A stretch of 64,000 nt of DNA from Agrypnia vestita (GCA_016648135.1 JADDOH010002618.1:124001-188000), one strand, 5' to 3'; positions 1-11,572 are shown, counted from the first letter of the stretch. Numbers and translations: made by a program. The notes: generated by a model from the letters alone, not told the origin.

Positions 1-1
1 A

Positions 2-145
2 ATTGGCAGGCCATCAGATAATTACTGGATGAATGCGGTTATTCGATGGACGCCGAAGGGAATCACGAATCATCGCCCTAAAATCAGTTGGACCGACGAA
101 ATCATCGAAGACAGAAAAAGGTGGGAACATATGGGGAGTAGTTAG
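2..145 (+). pseudogene. Non-LTR retrotransposon RT, C-terminal remnant
   Basis: An open frame of 47 codons enters from the window edge and ends at TAG 143-145. Its residues (SDNYWMNAVIRWTP, then ISWTDEIIEDRKRWEHMG) follow the usual C-terminal tail of arthropod non-LTR reverse transcriptases: a W..H/R..DNRW segment, a basic GRP-like linker, RWxDD and finally QDRxxWRxxG. Only the tail is visible, because the upstream part lies outside the window or is lost. The RT remnant at 13.7 kb looks like the segment that normally precedes this one, so both may come from the same lineage. Identification rests on recalled family pattern, not on a search. Confidence 0.6.
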
Positions 146-254
146 AAATGGATGATTATTAGGGTGATTATGATATTAATTTTCAAAATTATAATATTGC
201 CATGGGACGTGGCTGTCGGAGGCAAAACACTTAAATAACTTAAAGTTTAATTTA

Positions 255-960
255 TTACAAAAAAAGTAACCCATAAATACCAAGTTTTTACTATACTCCC
301 TTTCTTTGTAAAATGTAACAATAATTAAAGACGAATTAAAACGTATAATATAACACTAAACTTACAGGAATTTAATATATTTCTAAAATGTCAGATGTTT
401 TTAGATGTCAAGATTTTGATAGAATCAATTATCATCAATATCGTACCTTATGAATTTCCAGTGTCAAATGATTTAGTCAGAATCAAATTTGAGTAATGTA
501 GAATTCTTCAAAACTAAGCAGAAATCAAAAAGAAATAAATGATTATTTGATTTATTCCCAAAATACCCAATTTTGCTGTCATCTGTGAACCATTTGTTAT
601 AAATTTTCGAAATTCGTAGTTATGTACCTATTATACCGAAGGAGTAATTCAAATTTTAAATATTCCGTGGCATCGTCGTTAGGCCGCCGTTGGTACTAAT
701 CAAACTTTTGTAATGATTCCAATTTGAAAAAACCATTAAAATTTCTAAAAATTCAAAATTATGCTTTAATTATTATTTTTTTTAACGAAAATTTGATTGA
801 TCTTCTTGATCGTCGCCACGAGTCTGCTTGCAAAGTTTCAGGTCGATTGGATCACGGGAAAAGGGTTAAAAAACAATCCAAAGTTTTTTGTCTAGGAAAC
901 AAGCAAGCAGACGCCACGAGTAAAAAGAAAGGAAGTAAAAAATCACTGGACACGTGTTAA
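255..960 (-). repeat. Rep-A interspersed repeat, copy 1 (longest)
   Basis: Read on the minus strand it starts near ACTCGTGGCGTCTGCTTGC (about 924-945), passes CCCGTGATCCAATCGA, AGCAGACTCGTGGCGACG and AAATTTTCGTTAA, and ends near GAAAGGGAGTATAGTAAAA and TTTATGGGTTA (about 265-310). The same ordered blocks recur at 20.7-21.0 kb and 42.06-42.37 kb. This copy has about 300 extra bases in the middle. The 78-residue frame at 724-960 lies inside the repeat and is not a gene. No terminal repeats or coding motif were recognised, so the class is unknown. Confidence 0.6.
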
Positions 961-1135
961 ATAGTTCTTAAATTCACAGTCACTAAATGTTTCCAGAATA
1001 TTTCACACACTTATTATTATACTGTTTTTTAATTTGCACTATTTCATGCTGTTTTTATTTTATCACTTTCTAGTAAACTCCGTTCAATATTTGCACGTAG
1101 AAAAACTTCTTGTCCCGGTAGGAAGTTCCCTAATA

Positions 1136-2419
1136 TTAGGTCCTTACATATGAAATTGGCGTTTAGTATGGGAGGAACATAAAGCCGATTTTTTTTATTA
1201 TAATATATTTATTTAATCAAAGTACGTACCATTGCTATCTATGCACTTTTGCCATCTCATAGGTAGTTCATCGATCCCTTTACTAAAAAAACCATTCGGA
1301 CGGGAATCAATAAAATCTTTGAAGTCGGTTTGGACTGCCCCATCGGAGTTGAATTTTTTCCTTTGCAAGAAGTTATCCAAATTTCGAAAAAAATGGTAAT
1401 CTGTTGAGGCAAGGTCCGGAGAGTACGGTGGATGTCTTAGACATTCCAATTGAAGCTCCTTTAATTTGGTAGCCGTCTGTTGTGCAGTGTGTGGTCTAGC
1501 GTTATCATGAAGCAGCAGTGGCCTAGAGCGATTAACCAGCCTCGGTTGTTTAGCAGCTAGCTTTTCCATCATGGTTTGCAGTTGCTGACAATAGACATCT
1601 GCCGTAATCGTCTGGCCAGATTTAAGAAAGCTGTAGTGAACGACACCAGCACTAGTCCACCAATTGCTCACAAGTAACTTTTTTGGAGTCAATTTTCGCT
1701 TGGGGCATGGTTTGGCTGGTTCGGCAGGGTTCAGCCATTGCGATGAGCGCTTCCGATTATCGTACAGGATCCACTTTTCATCACAGGTAATGATTCAATT
1801 TAAAATCCCTTCATTATTGTTCCGGTTGAGTAATGCAACGCAGCAGTCAACGCGCTTTTGTTGATTTGCTTCACTCAATTCGTGAGGTACCCACCTTTCA
1901 AGCTTTTTCACCTTACCAATTTGCTTCAAGTGGATTAAAACAGTTTTATCACTAACACCGCAGCCTGCAGCTAACTCGGTGTGGTTTGCGATGGATCCGC
2001 TTCCACAATAGCCTTCAATTCTTCATTATCAACTTTGGTCTCCGGCCGTCCACGGGGCTTGTTCTGCAGGTCGAAATTTCCAGAACGAAAACATTGGAAC
2101 CAAAAATGCACTGTGTTTTCTTTTGCGGTACCGTCGCCATACACATCATTAATCCTTCGAGCCGTTTCTGCAGCACTGGTGCCACGGTGGAACTCGTACT
2201 CGTAAATAACGCGATATTTCAAGTTTTTCATTTTGTAAACTGAGTGACGCAAAGAAAAAAACAATCGAGGAAAAAACAAATGAATTATAATTTTCAAAAC
2301 ACAAATACATGAGTAAATAGCTGTATAAATTTGGATTTGGAATTCCTAACCAAAGAGAAGATATTTGAGATCAAATTTGCCAGTACGGCAAAACGCCAAT
2401 TTCATATGTAAGGACCTAA
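1136..2419 (-). mobile_element. mariner-family transposon, copy 1 (1284 bp, full length, inactive)
   Basis: The ends are perfect inverted repeats of about 29 bp beginning TTAGGTCCTTACATATGAAA, and both sides are flanked by the dinucleotide TA (1134-1135 and 2420-2421), the mariner target duplication. The only large gene is a broken transposase on the minus strand. A second copy with the same ends lies at 10005-11129. The size fits a complete mariner (about 1.3 kb). Confidence 0.95.
1213..2231 (-). pseudogene. mariner transposase, frameshifted and interrupted
   Basis: DDD-type mariner transposase (cut-and-paste DNA integrase), about 340 codons like the family. The likely start is the ATG at 2231 (MKNLKYRVIYEYEFH); the in-frame ATG at 2297 lies in the leader. 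The N-terminus has the paired helix-turn-helix region, with GRP linker and IGKVKKLERWVPHEL. The catalytic aspartates are visible in ITCDEKWILYDN, LLHDNARPHTAQ and SPDLASTDYHFF, with 34 residues between the second and third (DD34D). Lesions: a one-base deletion near 1982 (the copy at 10 kb has ACATCCGAG where this one has ACACCGAG), and an in-frame TGA just upstream of the first catalytic motif at about 1796-1800, where an arginine CGA would be expected. The C-terminal frame 1213-1692 is still open. Not functional. Confidence 0.93.
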
Positions 2420-2421
2420 TA

Positions 2422-3590
2422 TATTATTGCTGGAATATACGCTGGTCATGCTGCGTTGCGCCCCGTTGCTAAAATCGTGTTGGTTAACCATCACAAATGA
2501 CTGATTCCGTGTTGCGTGATGACCTTGTATTTATACGTAAATTTTTTCGAGATTTTTCGAAACATGTTTTTGAGATTACGAGAGACTTGTTAAGGGTTCT
2601 ACATGATTCCAAAGTATTCCATAGTGCGCCCCAGAATGTTATGGAACGTTCGAGATAATTCAATAGTATTGTTGTCAGTATTCAGTAGGTTATAATATTT
2701 TCTAAATAATGGGGTACTCACATGGGTAGCTTCAGATGGGGTACTTACTATCTCGTAATCTTTGATATCACAAGTATATGTGATATCACTGAACGGAGCG
2801 CTCAAAAATAAAATGCCCAAATCTTGACAGGATGGTGATGACTTCGTACGATAGAGGAGGGTGCTAAGAAAGCCTACAAGTTGTGTGCTATCTCTAATTT
2901 TTACCGATGCAGCAAGGAGGTGGATAAAGTGGGCATCATTTTTATGCCATTCTTCACCAACATGTATTCCACAAGTTACGGTTGAATAGAAGCGAATGAC
3001 GTACGACTCGTACTCCTAGGACAACACAGCTACAAACCGAAAAACGACGTTATTAAACTGTGGAAGTCAAATCAACTGCGTGGTCAATATTTATGATCAT
3101 GTAAAACTGTCATATATCTAGCTAGTACCCACTATTTGTAAGTTACACGAATTATTGCCGTATTACAACATCAATTTTCAAAATATCTAGAACAACACTG
3201 CTAAAATTTAAATATGACTTAAAAGTACCAATTATTTTAATTATTTTCAGTGGTTTCTTTTAAAAAGTACGTGGGTATCATAGTAGAATTACACTAAGAG
3301 ACACAGACACAATTTGCTTAGTGGCAATATAACAATGTTGTCTATGGGCTGGTTGGAAACCAAAATGCCACAAGTCAAATATCTTTAAAATGATCAATTA
3401 TTTTGCAACTCTATCCTGGTAGTTCTATGCACTATCCTGGTGGTTTGGTTCAGATAAGTTTGATTTATGTTAATACAAAGAAATAAAGAACGTTGAAAAC
3501 TTCAAGTGCGATTTACTCAGAACATGACATATGGTATTGTGGGGGTATTGTACCTACTAGGGGCGCGAACTGTCTACAATTTCAATATAA
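2422..3590. other. No gene recognised
   Basis: AT-rich sequence with no convincing coding frame. The open frame at 2599-2820 (minus) has no recognisable motif. A TTTTTCGAAACATGTTT string near 2555 resembles a hammerhead 3' half but has no CTGATGA partner. Confidence 0.5.
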
Positions 3591-4035
3591 TACAGTAGTA
3601 CCTCATTAATTCGAAATTCAAGGGACGAAAAAAAAGCATTTAACAAAAATCTTGAAACTGAAAAAAGCCATTAATTTTGTTAAAAACGTCATTAATTTGG
3701 TGAAAACCGTTAATATTTTTGCAAATTTCAAGAAATCATTTCGAAAACGCAATATTTATTATGCTAATACAAAGATCGTGACATTTTTTTACTAAAATAG
3801 CAGAAATTAACACATTTGTTCTACTCACTTCAAAAATCTAAATATTTTATCATTTTCATCAAATTTAAAAAAAATCCAATTATTTGATCCATGACGTGAA
3901 GGGCTAAAAATTATTATGAATTATCGGAGTTTTCGAATTATTGGGGTTAATCTTCTATGAAATTAACATTTTGGATCTCATGGGTTATAAAAATTTCGAA
4001 TTATAGCGTATTTCGAATTATCGATTCGCTGTTTG
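3591..4035 (+). mobile_element. pogo/Tigger-like relic
   Basis: Begins with ACAGTAGTACCTCATTAATT and GAAATTCAAGGGACGAAAAAA, close to the pogo/Tigger inverted terminal repeat pattern CAGTA-AACCTCGTTAATTCGAA. Toward the right are degraded inverted versions (AATTATCGGAGTTTTCGAATT, TTCGAATTATCGATTCG). A related left end lies at 63841. No transposase frame was seen, so this is a decayed non-autonomous element; the right boundary is approximate. Confidence 0.5.
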
Positions 4036-4694
4036 GGTTGGTGCGTTATTATAGAGCTTTTAGAATGTTTACTGAACGCTTTGTGCATGGATACAGGTTG
4101 CTTCCGAGACATCATACTTCAAATATTAAGCTGCGACTGAAGCATAGCAACAACTCTTATTCATTATATTCTTCTTTCGTATCTTCAGAATCATTTGTTA
4201 TATTTATATTCCGGTTATCCACTTATACGAGAACCGAATTTGTAAAACTGTCAATATCGTGATTAAAAAACAAACATGTAATAACTTGTACGACTTGAAT
4301 ATATTGAGTGAGATTCAACTCCATATACGGTCATATAGAGCAGCCGCTTAGGTGCCAGCGTTATCATACATCAAATATGTCATTTATATTTATCGATTTA
4401 TAGACCTTCGGTGTTACCAATGTGCATCCACCTAATTAAGATATTTCTGTGTAATTAACAGTGACACTGATTGGGTCCAGATCATTTGGTGTTGAAATAA
4501 GAATTAATAGTTCGATTTTGTAACTTTAAAATTACCATAATGTATGTGAGATATTTTGTTCTCTAGGCTGAATTTAATTTTCTATCTGAATGTCGAAATT
4601 AACGCTTTATCCGGCGTTAGAAGAATTTTTCAACAATTTTCGTTGAATTTGTTACATAATATTATTAAGTTTGAAACTAGTTAACTAGTTAAAA

Positions 4695-4872
4695 AATACA
4701 GGTGTAATTAAAAAAGTTAACAATACTTTTAAGGTAGATTCCTGCCTGAATTATGAGTCTAAAATTTTCAGGTAATAATGTTGTAATTTTGGTAGTTATG
4801 GAGATAAGCGACTTCAAAGATGGATTTTTTTTCAATATTTCTGACCTATCTTCTGTAAAACGTAAACATAAG
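4695..4872 (+). repeat. Rep-G interspersed repeat (ATACAGG...TTTCTGACC type), copy 1
   Basis: Ordered blocks ATACAGG, AGATTCCTGCCTGAATTATG, AAGCGACTTCAAAGATGGA, TCAATATTTCTGACCTAT and TGTAAAACGT. Similar series occur at 6550-6693, 9430-9512 (5' part), 44642-44822 and, inverted, 46830-46932. The short minus-strand frame at 4689-4928 overlaps it and is not a gene. Class unknown. Confidence 0.5.
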
Positions 4873-6549
4873 TATTGTATATAGTGAAATTTTAATGCTC
4901 TGTAACAACAACCTTGACGGAAATTCATTTACATGTAATATTATTTAATTTGTATTAGAAAAATCTGTGTCCAGGTTTTGTTTTGTTATTAATTAATTTA
5001 ATTATTTGTAATTAATTAAATTAAAGTAAATTAAAGTTAATTTTTATATTCAGTGGAAAATTTATAATTGGCATAATTGTAAAGACCATTATTTCATATT
5101 TTTAAGATTGTTGTTTTGCTGTTAATTTTCCCTAAAACAAAATAAATAAAATAAATAAATAAACGCTTCGCCAGATAATCAACGGAGACTTTTAACAGCT
5201 ACTTTATATTACGAAGAAATTTTATATATTACCTACTAGTTATTGTACTTTGTATTATGAATTATTTTTAAAGAATATAATAATAATTAAGTATCCATTA
5301 AACCAAACTTAAAACTTTACCAATAAGTAGGTACTCTGAAAATGCCGATACGTGGAGCATAAATTTGACGAAATTTAAACTATAATGATTGGAACTTGGT
5401 GATGTTTGAAATTTTAAATTATCTGTAATAAAAAAAAATATTTAGGATTTGCAAAATTCTTTTTATGGTTGAGAAAGTAGAATATAAGATAAAATATTAC
5501 CGAAAAAGTGTACGGTGTATGGATCCAAGGTCAAAGAAGTCTATTACGTGACAAACAACAGTCCTTGGTGTCAGCAAAACTTGGTGGTTCACGTTAAGCA
5601 CATATCACACGTTCGAGTAACTGTTAATTATGTGTATTAAAATTTTGTTTTTTAACATTCACGGGAAGGTGGAAACGGATGAATTCCATGTAATTGAAGA
5701 TTGTAAAGAACCTTATGCGTTTTACAATAAATTGGAAATCACTAGAAATGTGGAGAAGTCAGTCGAAAAGACCCATACAATTTTTATGACAGAACGCGAT
5801 GTTATAGCAAGCGATTTGTGAACTTGCGCAATCACCATAAACAAGCGATATATAAAAACAAAGCGAAATAAAAAAGTACCTACCCACATATTTGTGAAAT
5901 AATCTCGATTGACGAGTGTGAAATTAATGTAAATTAAAGAAAATTCGTGTCCTATGTATTAATAAAACTTTAAATCATTTCAACTGTTTAATTTGTCTTT
6001 CACCTCCAAGATTCCATGAAAATATTTATAAAAGTAATTGAGGTATTTGGAGAAAATTTTAATTTCATTCGGGAATAACGGTAGTTGGGAATACGAGCCA
6101 AAACCATTTCAACCCGTCATCATTATTATTAGTTATTAGATTTATTATTTATTAGATCACGTTCATATTATATTTGTTTATGGTGTGTCAGAGGCTAGTA
6201 AATTTCAAAATAATTATACCACACACATTTGCATTGATACTTTTTATGACGTTGGATGATTATACATTTTATTTGTTGACTGAGAGAATTACGTAGGTCG
6301 AAATTACTAGTGCCAAGTATTTCATCAATCTCACTTGAAGAGGCAGCCATTTGGCTATTGGGTAATATTCATTTTACGAGTGTTTATTGTGGTGAACAAT
6401 AATGAATAATTTATCGAGTGGATAGGCTGAAAAAATATTGCAATATTATCTTTGAGATGAAATAACATAAGTAAAAAAATATTTACTTGTCCTCGGTCAG
6501 AGGTAACAAATAGAAAAACAAGTATATAAGGTGCTGAGACTATAAATAT
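4873..6549. other. AT-rich stretch, no gene recognised
   Basis: Contains a short AAAT-type microsatellite at about 5137-5164. The 63-codon frame at 5630-5821 has no recognised motif and no supporting splice or regulatory context. Confidence 0.45.
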
Positions 6550-6693
6550 GTATACAGGATGTCTTAAGGCTATTAGCAAAAAGTTTGAGGGTAGTCGTCT
6601 TCATTCAATTTTGAATGGAAATTTTTCTTTACATTTTGGTTGAAATTTCGACAGTCTATTTTTGCATTTTTTTTTTCAATATTTCTGACCTAT
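6550..6693 (+). repeat. Rep-G copy 2
   Basis: Starts TATACAGGATGTCTTAAGGC and continues through GAAATTTCGACAGT to TCAATATTTCTGACCTAT. It matches the 44.6 kb copy block by block, including the CAATTTTGAAT(GG/AG)AAA segment. Confidence 0.5.
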
Positions 6694-7029
6694 CATTATT
6701 TTATTTATTATATTATATAGATGATTTGCTATATGCTTATTTGCTGGAAAAATATTTTGTTTATGTTGACGATACTCTATAATTTATAACGGCGATGGAA
6801 AAGTAACTTATAGAGCAGAATTAATGATGATTTTCATGTGTATCTTTCGTGGCTGATTAAAAATGCGCATAGTATTAATGTTAAAAAAAAACTAATAACA
6901 TGATCCTGAAGCAAAAAAATAAACCGTCTTTAAGCCTAACACTACGATTGTGTAAAATATCTGGTGCTTGAAATAAATGAGAGACTTCCATGAGTGATGA
7001 AGAGAACTTAACTATTTTATAAAATAACT

Positions 7030-7410
7030 AAAAAAATATTTAAAATGCTTTTGATTTTCCCCACATTCTCACACAATCTCTAACCTAAATCGATACACCA
7101 AAACCACCGACTTGTACAAACTCACCGGCATGAAGATCTGATATTTGTGGAAAAGATAAAGATGATTTATAAAATAATTAATAAATCATCCTTTACCAGA
7201 TTAGTGACGTACATATATATGTACCTACACACAATAACAAAAGACTGTATATATGTAGTGATATACCGCGGACAAATAGAGAAAGACATGGATTCCCATA
7301 TACCTACTGCAATTGACTTATATAATGCAATTTCCAATAAAATAAAGAAACTAAATAATGTGAAACTATTCCATAAACAACTGAAAATACTTGTGGTGGG
7401 GAGGAGATAA
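7030..7410 (+). pseudogene. Non-LTR RT C-terminal remnant, lineage 2, copy a
   Basis: Residues NLNRYTKTTDLYKL and, after a frameshift, DLIFVEKIKMIYKIINK, ending LYNAISNKIKKLNNVKLFHK and QLKILVVGRR before TAA at 7408-7410. This is the pattern of the extreme C-terminus of a Jockey/I-like reverse transcriptase protein (a LYNxLPxxIKxxxNxxxFKxxLK tail). The nucleotide sequence aligns with 30198-30690, including non-coding flank on both sides, so both are 5'-truncated copies of one element. At least one frameshift lies near 7130. Confidence 0.6.
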
Positions 7411-7411
7411 A

Positions 7412-8304
7412 CTGTTCAATAAATTGATGTGTCGATAGTTAATATGCTTAGGTACTTAATTTTATTTCATTATTCTTCTTACTGTTCCCTTACCAGCATA
7501 CATTTTCTGTCTGGGGTACTGTTATTTAATTTTTTTAAGTTGTTAATTGTTTTAATGTTCCAATTATTTTCTAAATGTATTGTTGTATTTTTCAATCATA
7601 TTTTGTAATTTTGATGTATATATTACTTAATAAATTGATTAATCTTCAGTAAAATGTTGGAATGTCATGAGAGTAATTTATATCGAATATTATAAATTCA
7701 TTCGTACATACAGTAGATACAAGCCAAATAAAGACTTGATACAAGTCAAATAAAATGGCGTTCCTATCTGTGGTCAGTAAAAAAAGGACTGCACCTGACT
7801 TTTCGAAATCCAACTCTATAAATCAAATTACAAAAAAATCAAGGCTGTTATTAAGAAGAGAGTCAAACAGTTGTGTATGTCATTGATTGAGTTTAGCCAG
7901 AAAATTTCATCACGAACTTTTATTGACCTTTTTAATTTTGTGAACTTTATGACCCACCCTCGGTCATTATCTGAAACGTCACAAAACAACAATAAAATAA
8001 TATTTTTGACATTAAACATTGACATCTTACACAAACGTCATTTGAAAAATCGTTAACCCCTTAAAAAAAACATTTTGCAAAGATCTATGAAAAACTCTTG
8101 TCATTCAACATGTCAGCAATCAATTGCGAAGGCGAAAGGCCATATTCCAATTTGTCACGAATTAAAAGATATTTACGTATCAACAAACTAAAATTAAATA
8201 ATTTCTCATATTCTGAGAATCTGAAATGTTAAGAATAATAAATAATTATCGAACAAATCGGGATTATTAAAAATGGATTAAAAAAAATATAACATTATCT
8301 TTTA
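7412..8304. other. AT-rich stretch, no gene recognised
   Basis: The first part probably is the 3' untranslated end of the retroelement before it (AAACTGTTCAATAAATTGA and TGTGTCGATAGTTAATATG also occur at about 30660-30700). The opposed frames at 7828-8056 have no recognised motif. Confidence 0.4.
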
Positions 8305-8448
8305 ATGTTTTGTGTGTAGTTTTTTGGGATGCAGAAGGAAATCAGCCTTGATAATGTACCCTGCAATGGGATCCGAAACGTCGGCCAGAGAGGTTAGATA
8401 TACACGGCAGAATATCTCAGAAAACTACACAAAAGATTCTGAACGGCT
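8305..8448. repeat. HH-1 fold-back repeat, copy 1, with decayed hammerhead (+)
   Basis: A short left arm (TGTGTGTAGTTTTTTGGGA, about 8310) faces an inverted right arm (AGAAAACTACACAAAAGATT, about 8419-8438). Between them, on the plus strand from 8344, lies a hammerhead-like block with AGCC, a mutated core (CTTGATAATG for CTGATGATG), stem ACCC/GGG with loop TGCAAT, then GAAACGTC and GGCC. Right-arm sequence GGCCAGAGAGGTTAGATATA is shared with the other HH-1 copies. Confidence 0.6.
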
Positions 8449-8589
8449 TCGATTCCCGGTGAGGTCACAATTAATCTATGTGATTTACTCAAGCCCGGGT
8501 GTTTTGTGATGTGTTTCGTTTCTGTAATTGGGCTTCTTGGCCTGTTGAGGAGAAAATTATAAAAATAAAAGAATAAGAAAGATGTCAAA

Positions 8590-8840
8590 AAAAATTGTGT
8601 GGCATAAAAGCAAAAGCAGTAATTTTCAAAAAAATAAAAAATTGTTTTGAATGCTGTCACTGAGGATTACTAATTTAAAATTTACTGAATTTTAAACATT
8701 ATGTTTTCTATAAATTTATAAGCTTTATTTCCTAAAAAATCTCGAATTCAGTATATTATAAATTAAGTTATCCTCGATGACTGCATTAATTTTTTTTTTA
8801 TATTTTTGCCTTTGCTTTCATACCTCAATATTTATCTATA
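8590..8840. repeat. Rep-E palindromic repeat, copy 1
   Basis: The left arm (AAAAGCAAAAGCAGTAATTT, then TTGAATGCTGTCACTGAGGA) is inverted relative to the right arm (ATCCTCGATGACTGCATTAA, then TTTTTGCCTTTGCTTTCATA). Related copies lie at 46205-46365 and 55795-55985. This looks like a MITE or fold-back element of unknown class. Confidence 0.5.
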
Positions 8841-9429
8841 AAAATAATTGTTTTTAAAATGAATCCGATTAGATTTTTTTCGTAGCCGTGTCACTTGGGT
8901 TTTTCCTTTGGTATTCGTCATTTAAATTAGAAAAACTGCACATCTACATAATTGATTTTTTGACGTTCTAAACGCCCGAAAATTAATTCCGCGAATGTGT
9001 CAACAAAAAATACAATGTGTCCACAAAACCCGACCGATTGCCTGTCAGCCGCAGTGTGTTTTTCGTACAAAAATGTAATCAACTCTAAACGCTTTATTGA
9101 CTGTATAATCAAGTTGTTAATATCCGATACCAAATTAATTTATATTATAGTTGCCACATTTCGACCAAAGGAGGTGTTAATCATGAAGCTATTCGGTGAC
9201 TCCGCCCACTATGATAGATTGGATCTCATATTGAATTTTTTGACACCATTATTTCTCTATGAATAATATAGACTGTATTGTTTGTAGTAGGGAGAGTCAA
9301 TAAGTTTTATTAGGTTGTTCGAAAATTGATCCATGTTACATTCTTAAATAAGCTTCTAAATTCCATATATAAAAACTATATTCTTATATTAAAAAATTAA
9401 TAGTCTGCATCACACGTAGAAAAATTGCT
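8841..9429. other. No gene recognised
   Basis: Overlapping opposed frames at 8927-9133 and 8997-9266 have no recognisable motif and are probably chance. Confidence 0.4.
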
Positions 9430-9512
9430 ATACAGGGCGTCTCATAGCTAGGCGCAAAAATTTAAAAGGTAAATTCCTGTCTTAAAAATGAGTCGAAAAT
9501 GTTCAAGCAACC
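9430..9512 (+). repeat. Rep-G copy 3 (5' part only)
   Basis: TATACAGGGCGTCTCATAGC, then GGTAAATTCCTGTCTTAAAAATGAGTCGAAAATGTTC-type blocks shared with the 4.7 kb copy. It stops just before the HH-1 arm at 9535. Confidence 0.45.
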
Positions 9513-9534
9513 ATGTCCCAATATCAATGTCCTT

Positions 9535-9660
9535 AGGTTTTCACGGCCGTTCAGAATCTTCTGTGTATAGTTTTCTGGGATATTCTGCTGTGTATATGTG
9601 ACCTCTCTGGCCAACGTTTTGGATCCCGTTGCAGGGTCCATCATCAGCCCTGATGATGAT
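9535..9660 (-). repeat. HH-1 repeat, copy 2 (single arm) with decayed hammerhead
   Basis: Starts with the family end AGGTTTTCACGGCCGTTCAG. On the minus strand the hammerhead block has an intact CTGATGA (9641-9647 complement), spacer T, stem GGACCC/GGGATCC with loop TGCAAC, but AAAA instead of GAAA and GTT instead of GTC. The right side is only a short TGATGATGAT, so the second arm is missing. Confidence 0.6.
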
Positions 9661-9696
9661 AAGTTGATAACATTAGATAGGTGCTTTTTTTAAAAT

Positions 9697-9925
9697 TTTA
9701 AAATGCATGCCAAAAGTAAAATAGGTTGGTAACTTCATTTGAAAGTAAATTTTCTGCTCTACAAAAGTTTCTGTTTACTTTTAAGTAAAATGTATTATTT
9801 AATTTAATTATAGGCCTTCGCAATGGAAAGTCAAGTAGACAAAAAGTGAACACTTTCGAGAAGACTATCTGTTCGAATGAAGAATTCTTCGAGCGTATGG
9901 TTTTTAATGCAGAGACATCGAAAAA
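9697..9925 (+). repeat. Rep-D interspersed repeat, copy 1
   Basis: Blocks CAAAAGTAAAATAGGTTGGT, TTTTCTGCTCTAC, AGGCCTTCGCAATGGAAAGT, CAAGTAGACAAAAAGTGA and GAATTCTTCGAG occur in the same order at 33312-33515. No coding content was seen; class unknown. Confidence 0.5.
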
Positions 9926-10004
9926 CTTGTAAAACGTTGCTTACTTTAAAACATGTATAAGTTGTCAATAATAAAGGAGAATTATTGAACAATTTGTTGT
10001 AATA

Positions 10005-11129
10005 TTAGGTCCTTACATATGAAATTGACGTTTTACCGTACTGGCAAATTTGATCTCAAATATCTTCTCTTTGGTTAGGAATTCCAAATCCAAATTTTTA
10101 CAGCTATTTACTCATTATTTGTGTTAGTATTTGTGTTTTGAAAATTATAATTCATTTGTTTTTTCCTCAATTGTTTTTTTCTTTGCGAGACTCAGTTTAC
10201 AAAATGAAAAACTTGAAATATCGCGTTATTTACGAGTACGAGTTCCACCGTGGCACCAGTGCTGCAGAAACGGCTCGAAGGATTAATGATGTGTATGGCG
10301 ACGGTGCCGCAAAAGAAAACACAGTGCGTTTTTGGTTCCAACGTTTTCGTTCTGGAAATTTCGACCTGCAGAACAAGCCCCGTGGACGGCCGGAGACCAA
10401 AGTTGATAATGAAGAATTGAAGGCTATTGTGGAAGCGGAATCCATCGCAAACCACATCCGAGTTAGCTACAGGCTGCGGTGTTAGTGATAAAACTGTTTT
10501 AATCCACTTGAAGCAAATTGGTAAGGTGAAAAAGCTTGAAAGGTGGGTACCTCACGAATTGAGTGAAGCAAATCAACAAACGCGAGTTACTTGTGAGCGT
10601 TTGGTGGACTAGTGCTGGTGTCGTTCACTACAGCTTTCTTAAATCTGGCCAGACGATTACGGCAGATGTCTATTGTCAGCAACTGCAAACCATGATGGAA
10701 AAGCTAGCTGCTAAACAACCGATGCTGGTTAATCGCTCTAGGCCACTGCTGCTTCATAACAACGCTAGACCACACACTGCACAACAGACGGCTACCAAAT
10801 TAGAGGAGCTTCAATTAGAATGTCTAAGACATCCACCGTACTCTCCGGACCTTGCCCCAACAGATTACCATTTTTTTCGAAATTTGGATAACTTCTTGCA
10901 AAGGAAAAAATTCAACTCCGATGGGGCAGTCCAAACCGCCTTCAAAGATTTTATTGATTCCCTTCCGAATGGTTTTTTTAGTAAAGGGATCGATGAACTA
11001 CCTATGAGATGGCAAAAGTGCATAGATAGCAATGGTACATACTTTGATTAAATAAATATATTATAATAAAAAAAAATCGACTTTATGTTCCTCCCATACT
11101 AAACGTCAATTTCATATGTAAGGACCTAA
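10005..11129 (+). mobile_element. mariner-family transposon, copy 2 (1125 bp, internally deleted)
   Basis: Inverted terminal repeats starting TTAGGTCCTTACATATGAAA are perfect over about 29 bp. TA lies on both sides (10003-10004 and 11130-11131). It is about 159 bp shorter than the copy at 1136-2419 because of one internal deletion near 10585. The repeat carries GACGTTT where copy 1 has GGCGTTT. Confidence 0.95.
10204..11051 (+). pseudogene. mariner transposase, frameshifted, deleted and catalytically mutated
   Basis: Starts at ATG 10204 and encodes the N-terminal helix-turn-helix region up to VDNEELKAIVEA. One extra A near 10440 shifts the frame; the continuation is NPSQTTSELATGCGVSDKTV through WVPHELSEANQQT. 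A deletion of about 159 bp near 10585 then removes the segment with the first catalytic aspartate (the CDEKW region present in copy 1). The rest (LLVSVWWTSAGVVHYSFL to GTYFD, stop near 11049) is open. The second catalytic aspartate is also changed: LLHNNARPHTAQ here, LLHDNARPHTAQ in copy 1. The third, in APTDYHFF, remains. The protein cannot act as a transposase. Confidence 0.93.
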
Positions 11130-11277
11130 TAATATAAATTTCTTAAATTTGAACATTTGAATGCTGCTATATTATTTTAATTTTTAGCTCTACAACAGGC
11201 CACATGGCACTATTACTGGAGCAATGACATTTAAAAAATCCTAGCGTTTAGAAAATCGCATAGATATATTTTTCATA

Positions 11278-11340
11278 TCACCAGGAATTGAACCTGGAAC
11301 CCCTGGTATGAAAGCTACAGCTATGCCATTTACATAAAGC
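11278..11340 (-). repeat. tRNA-like sequence (pol III B box; SINE head or tRNA relic)
   Basis: On the minus strand GGCATAGCTGTAGCTTTCAT resembles an A box, and CCAGG-TTCAATT-CCTGG forms a perfect T-arm with a B-box loop. The acceptor ends do not pair, so this is not an intact tRNA gene. It is more likely a tRNA-derived SINE head or a tRNA pseudogene. Confidence 0.5.
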
Positions 11341-11572
11341 CTTGTAGTATTTCTGGGTCACAAGTAGGAAATTGATATAGCTACCTATTTTAATGGAATG
11401 CATAACTTTTTTGTTCTGAAGGTATATTTTTCAAAATAGTTATATATTGTCAGAAATTTGAATGATGGAGCATAGCAGTGGTGCTATATTTAAAGTAACT
11501 AATTATTTCATAATTCTGTCGAGTCCGTCTGACGACGAGTAAAAATAATTGTTACTGAATAATCAATTAATG

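Noticed and set aside
2540..2575. TTTTTCGAAACATGTTT
   Set aside because: Resembles the hammerhead 3' half, but no CTGATGA or stem II lies upstream at the proper distance.
8927..9266. Opposed ORFs of 68 and 89 codons
   Set aside because: Each may be the shadow of the other, and neither shows a motif.
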